From positions 1 to 64,000 of the forward strand of contig LNFC01000016.1 in NCBI GenBank assembly GCA_001464545.1: a DNA stretch of 64,000 bases, in the 5' to 3' direction. This stretch comes from Acidobacteria bacterium Ga0077551 (GTDB taxonomy: Bacteria > Pseudomonadota > Alphaproteobacteria > Caulobacterales > Hyphomonadaceae). The notes below the pieces were generated by a model that was not told where the DNA came from, ran no database searches, and saw only the letters and a program-made list of their open reading frames with translations. The translations under genes and the position numbers were made by a program. Below, piece by piece: positions 60,710 to 64,000 of the stretch; position 1 is the first letter of the stretch; every line of letters begins with the position of its first letter.

Positions 60710-62257
60710 TCAGACGATCCGGCTGTCCTTGTTGCCCCAATACCGGTCACGGATCAGGCGCTTGTACAGCTTGCCGGTCGGATGGCGCGGAAGTTCCGGA
60801 TCAAAGTCGATGCTCTTCGGGCATTTGATCTTTGACAGGTTCGCCAGGCAGTGGGCCATCAGCTCCGCCGCCAGTTCTTCCGAAGGGGCAATGCCCGGCA
60901 TCGGCTGCACGACGGCCTTCACAGCTTCGCCGAAATCCTCGTCCGGCACGCCGATGACGGCGCAGTCGGCGACCTTCGGATGGGTGATCAGGATGTTCTC
61001 GCATTCCTGCGGATAGATGTTCACGCCGCCCGAGATGATCATGAAGGCCTTGCGGTCGGTGAGGTACAGGAAGCCGTCCGCATCGACCTTGCCGACATCG
61101 CCGAGCGACGACCAGTCGGGATGCTTCGGGTTCAGCGCGGCTTTGTTCTTCTCCGGCGCGTTGTGATAGTTCGGCGGCGTGGTGCCGCCGAAATAGACCT
61201 GGCCTTCCTCACCGACCGGAACTTCGTCGCCGTCCTCGTTGCAGATGTGCAGGACGCCCATCACCGGGCGGCCGACCGTGCCCTTGTGGGTCAGCCAGTC
61301 CGGGCTCTTCACCCAGGTCATGCCATTGCCTTCGGAGCCGGCATAATACTCATCGATCACCGGGCCCCACCAGGCGATCATCTGTTCCTTCACCGGCACG
61401 GGGCAGGGCGCTGCCGCGTGGATCGCGAACTTGATGCTGGAGACATCGTACTTCTTGCGCACCTCTTCCGGCAGTTTCAGCATCTTGACGAACATCGTCG
61501 GCACGAGCTGCGAGTGCGTGACCTTGTGCTGCTCGACAAGGCGCAGGTAATCCTCCGGCTCGAACTTCTCCATGATGATGAGCGTGGCGCCGATGCGCGT
61601 GAACGTCATGCACCAACGCAGCGGCGCTGCGTGGTAGAGCGGGGCCGGGGAGAGGTAGATCGACTCCTCATTGGCGCCCGAGAAGGCCCGGGCGATCTGG
61701 ATCAGCGCATTGTCGGCGTCGATCGGCAGGCCGCGCTCCAGTGGCGGGCGGATGCCTTTCGGACGGCCGGTCGTGCCGGAGGAGTAGAGCATGTCGGTGC
61801 CGGCCATCTCGTCGGCCACCGGCGTGGCCGGGAAACGCGCGACATGCTCTTCCATCGCCACGAACCCATCAATCGCGCCGTCGATGGACCAGTTGTCCTT
61901 CAGGCCCGTCGTGGCTTTCACTTCCTTCGCAACGCTGCCCTTGGAGGCGCTGGCGATCAGGAGCTTGGCGCCGGAATCCTCGATGATGTAGGCCACTTCC
62001 GGCGTCGTCAGGCGCGAGGAGACGGCGACATAGTAGAGCCCGGCGCGCTGCGCGGCCCAGCAGATCTCGAAATAGCGCGGCGAGTTCTCGGCGAAGATCG
62101 CGATGGTGTCACCGGGAGCGCACCCCGCCGCGCGCAGCGCATGCGCGATGCGGTTGGAGCGCTCGTCCAGCTGCTTGAACGTGATCACCTCGCCCGAGCC
62201 GGACATGATGATCGCGGCCTTGTCCGGGTGGGATTTGGCGTAGTGAAAGGGATGCAT
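60710..62257 (-). CDS. AMP-forming acyl-CoA synthetase
   Basis: A 515-residue adenylate-forming enzyme that activates a carboxylic acid to its CoA ester. The ATP loop is YSSGTTGRPKGI at about residue 167. The core motifs YYAGSEGNGMTWV, SLGDVGKVDADGFLYLTDRKAFMIISGGVNIYPQE and PTGKLYKR are present. The start at 62257 has GGAGG upstream and gives the usual N terminus. The acid is unknown; similar enzymes act on medium- or long-chain fatty acids and on aromatic acids. It leads the operon with the broken aminotransferase. Confidence 0.92.
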   Translation of the reverse strand: MHPFHYAKSHPDKAAIIMSGSGEVITFKQLDERSNRIAHALRAAGCAPGDTIAIFAENSPRYFEICWAAQRAGLYYVAVSSRLTTPEVAYIIEDSGAKLLIASASKGSVAKEVKATTGLKDNWSIDGAIDGFVAMEEHVARFPATPVADEMAGTDMLYSSGTTGRPKGIRPPLERGLPIDADNALIQIARAFSGANEESIYLSPAPLYHAAPLRWCMTFTRIGATLIIMEKFEPEDYLRLVEQHKVTHSQLVPTMFVKMLKLPEEVRKKYDVSSIKFAIHAAAPCPVPVKEQMIAWWGPVIDEYYAGSEGNGMTWVKSPDWLTHKGTVGRPVMGVLHICNEDGDEVPVGEEGQVYFGGTTPPNYHNAPEKNKAALNPKHPDWSSLGDVGKVDADGFLYLTDRKAFMIISGGVNIYPQECENILITHPKVADCAVIGVPDEDFGEAVKAVVQPMPGIAPSEELAAELMAHCLANLSKIKCPKSIDFDPELPRHPTGKLYKRLIRDRYWGNKDSRIV

Positions 62258-62291
62258 GAAGTGTCCTCCGGGGGCGTTTCTTGTAAGTCTG

Positions 62292-63932
62292 TCAGGGTTC
62301 CATCGGCCCGTTGAACTGGCGGGCAAAGAAATCGTCTTTTTTCCACAGCGGCCGCGCGTCCTGATTGGCGAGGGCCAGCGCGATGCGGGCATTCAGTTCG
62401 GCGAACTTGGCAGCGGCGTTGAAGTCGAGATTGTTCGACATGTCGTCCGACGGGCGGTGGTAGTTCTTGGCCTGATGTTCGGCCCAGGCGACGTCGCCGC
62501 CGTTCTGGAAACCGGGCTTGAGGTAGACGGCCGGAATGCCTGCTTCCACAAAGCGGAAATGGTCCGACCGGGTGAAGATGCCCTGTTCCGGCGTCGGGTC
62601 CGGGCTGATCGCCACGCCCATCGCCGCCGCCGCGGTCTCAACCGTCGCTGCGATGTTGGAGCGCAGCGCGCCGTAGACGATCACGTCGGTGAAGTCATAG
62701 GTCAGGATCGGCATGTCGAGATTGACGTTGGCGACGAATGTGCCGAGTACGGACGGGTTCATGGCGAAGTATTGCGCGCCGAGCAGACCTTTTTCCTCGG
62801 CCGTCACGGCGGCGAACACGACCGTGCGGCGCAAGGGCGGGCCGTTCTTCAGCATCCGGGCGGCGTCCAGCAGCGTGGCGATACCGCTCGCATTGTCGAG
62901 CGCGCCGTTGTTGATCGTGTCTTCCTCGATCGACTTGGAAATCCCGATATGATCGAGGTGGGCGCTGATGACGATCAGTTCGTCTTTCAGTTCCGGATCG
63001 GTGCCTTCCAGCATGCCCAGAACGTTGGCGGATTTGACCGTGTCATGGGTGGAGCGCTGGGTGATCGAGATCGTCAGGGGCAGGTCGAAGCTCGGCACGG
63101 CGCCGCCTTCGGCTTCTGCGGCCGTGATGATCGCCTCCCAGGTTTCGGGGGCGCCGGCAAACAGCGCGGGCGCGACTTCCAGGGAGACGGCAGAGGTCGC
63201 CTGGATGTTCGGCGAATTGGTATAGGCAGTGCCGTCGGCCTGGAGCCAGGCGAGGCTCGCACCTTCAAGGCGGCCCTCGGCGAGGAGGCGCTGGAACGGA
63301 TAGACACCTTTCGACGTCGGCGTCTCGATCGACAGGGTCGCCACGGCGCCGCGGTCGGAAATGTTCTTGAACTTGCGGTTTCCGTAGAAGGCGCGTTCCT
63401 CGTTCTGGATGCCTTTGGGCGTGCCGCTGAGTATCACGGCGACCTTGCCGGTGAGATCGAGCCCTGCAAAATCATCGCGACCGAGTTCCGGCGCATCGAT
63501 GCCGAAGCCGACGAACACGGCCGGCGCGTCGACCGAAGCTTCCGGGGCGCGCAGCGAGTTGTAGACCACGGCGTCCACGCCCTCCATGAAGGGCAATAGG
63601 TTGCCCGACGCGTCCTTCACTTCGAGCTTGCGGCCCTCGGCAGCGCGGACGGATCGCTGGAAGGTGATTTCCTGGAAATAGGTGTCGCCGTCGCCGGCCG
63701 GGGCAATCCCGATCTTCTCGAACTCGCCGGCCACATAAGCCGCCGCGATGTCATATCCCGGGGTGCCGGCCTCGCGGCCTTCCAGCTCGTCAGACGCCAA
63801 ATAGGCCATGTGGGCCTCGATGGCCGCCGCATCTGCCGCAGGAAGCTCTGCCGGTGCGGCAGGCGCCTCGGGGGCGCAGGCCGCGATCAGGGCGGCCATC
63901 AGTGCGGTCAGTCCAAGCGACGTCAGTTTCAT
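62292..63932 (-). CDS. M28-family aminopeptidase lipoprotein with PA domain
   Basis: A 546-residue zinc peptidase with a lipoprotein signal (lipobox IAAC) and a low-complexity Ala/Pro linker. A PA-like insert (residues about 125-260) is followed by the M28 catalytic part: VISAHLDHIGIS, NNGALDNASGIATLL, TAEEKGLLGAQYFA and, near the end, TRSDHFRFVEAGIPAVYL. It would remove N-terminal residues from peptides in the periplasm. I prefer the ATG at 63932; an ATG 11 codons upstream at 63965 would lengthen the positive leader and cannot be excluded. It converges with nothing and the gene start is 68 bp from the window end. Confidence 0.92.
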   Translation of the reverse strand: MKLTSLGLTALMAALIAACAPEAPAAPAELPAADAAAIEAHMAYLASDELEGREAGTPGYDIAAAYVAGEFEKIGIAPAGDGDTYFQEITFQRSVRAAEGRKLEVKDASGNLLPFMEGVDAVVYNSLRAPEASVDAPAVFVGFGIDAPELGRDDFAGLDLTGKVAVILSGTPKGIQNEERAFYGNRKFKNISDRGAVATLSIETPTSKGVYPFQRLLAEGRLEGASLAWLQADGTAYTNSPNIQATSAVSLEVAPALFAGAPETWEAIITAAEAEGGAVPSFDLPLTISITQRSTHDTVKSANVLGMLEGTDPELKDELIVISAHLDHIGISKSIEEDTINNGALDNASGIATLLDAARMLKNGPPLRRTVVFAAVTAEEKGLLGAQYFAMNPSVLGTFVANVNLDMPILTYDFTDVIVYGALRSNIAATVETAAAAMGVAISPDPTPEQGIFTRSDHFRFVEAGIPAVYLKPGFQNGGDVAWAEHQAKNYHRPSDDMSNNLDFNAAAKFAELNARIALALANQDARPLWKKDDFFARQFNGPMEP

Positions 63933-64000
63933 CGGCGAAACGGGCCTTTCCGGGTGAATTGACATTTGTATCCCATCTCTAACGCCCGCTGCCGCCCTGT

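Noticed and set aside
1-64000. CRISPR arrays, insertion sequences, prophage, toxin-antitoxin or restriction genes
   Set aside because: None was found. No regular direct-repeat array, transposase, integrase or phage gene was recognised on either strand.

Overview
The window reads as ordinary chromosome of a GC-rich, Gram-negative, aerobic alphaproteobacterium, most likely a marine or aquatic member of the Caulobacterales (Hyphomonadaceae-like). The reasons are gene order and content: a ubiquinol-cytochrome c chaperone followed by plsX-fabH-ihfA-merR, a cpa/tad pilus locus, a three-gene proton-translocating transhydrogenase (pntAA-pntAB-pntB), a membrane pyrophosphatase, many lipoproteins, and exported sulfatases. 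The family placement is inference and was not tested by a database search.

Layout. 0-2.4 kb: a palindromic repeat, tgt (with an eroded zinc site), a lipoprotein and tRNA-Lys. 2.5-9.4 kb: a sulfide-handling island. A SqrR/BigR-like ArsR repressor with two cysteines closes an adaptor-RND efflux operon; divergently transcribed are a type I sulfide:quinone oxidoreductase, a zinc-finger thioredoxin and a DUF2892 membrane protein. An AT-rich palindromic operator candidate lies between the two arms. 9.5-19.8 kb: an exoD-like gene and a sulfatase, then two facing operons. The forward one is a double kappa-GST/HCCA-isomerase fusion, DUF1330, metallo-beta-lactamase-fold hydrolase, TetR and a formylglycine-generating enzyme made as a lipoprotein. 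The reverse one is haloalkane dehalogenase, sulfatase and a small membrane protein. Both operons are preceded by the same dyad (TGRCAC-N5-GTGCCA). This is the most novel-looking unit in the window: an apparently TetR-controlled periplasmic sulfatase, sulfatase-activation and dehalogenase system.

19.9-30.4 kb: a kynureninase gene broken by an out-of-frame deletion, a lipoprotein esterase, a divergent Mur ligase, a Gdx/SugE-type SMR exporter, an LD-carboxypeptidase, the pnt operon with an NTF2-like gene inserted between pntAB and pntB, an SDR and a GNAT. 30.4-35.1 kb: a cobalamin riboswitch followed by a complete B12 uptake operon (btuB, F, C, D; overlapping starts). 35.1-39 kb: small membrane and acidic proteins, galU, a serine/threonine dehydratase and a PPP-type phosphatase. 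39.1-46.1 kb: cpaB, cpaC, a tiny lipoprotein, cpaE, cpaF, tadB and tadC; pilin, prepilin peptidase and minor pilins are not in this window. 46.1-54.6 kb: housekeeping genes accA, thiL, hppA, bamE, cytochrome bc1 chaperone, plsX, fabH, ihfA and a MerR regulator. 54.6-64 kb: DUF1203, tRNA-Pro, an exonuclease, oligopeptidase B-like and M28 lipoprotein peptidases, msrB, a MaoC hydratase, DUF4870, a frameshifted class V aminotransferase and an acyl-CoA synthetase.

On the plus strand, C exceeds G up to about 21.9 kb, G exceeds C from there to about 39 kb, and C is again equal or higher afterwards. This rests on hand counts of sample lines only. Coordinates, reading frames and motifs were read directly. 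Functions rest on recognised family motifs, and all regulatory claims are inference.
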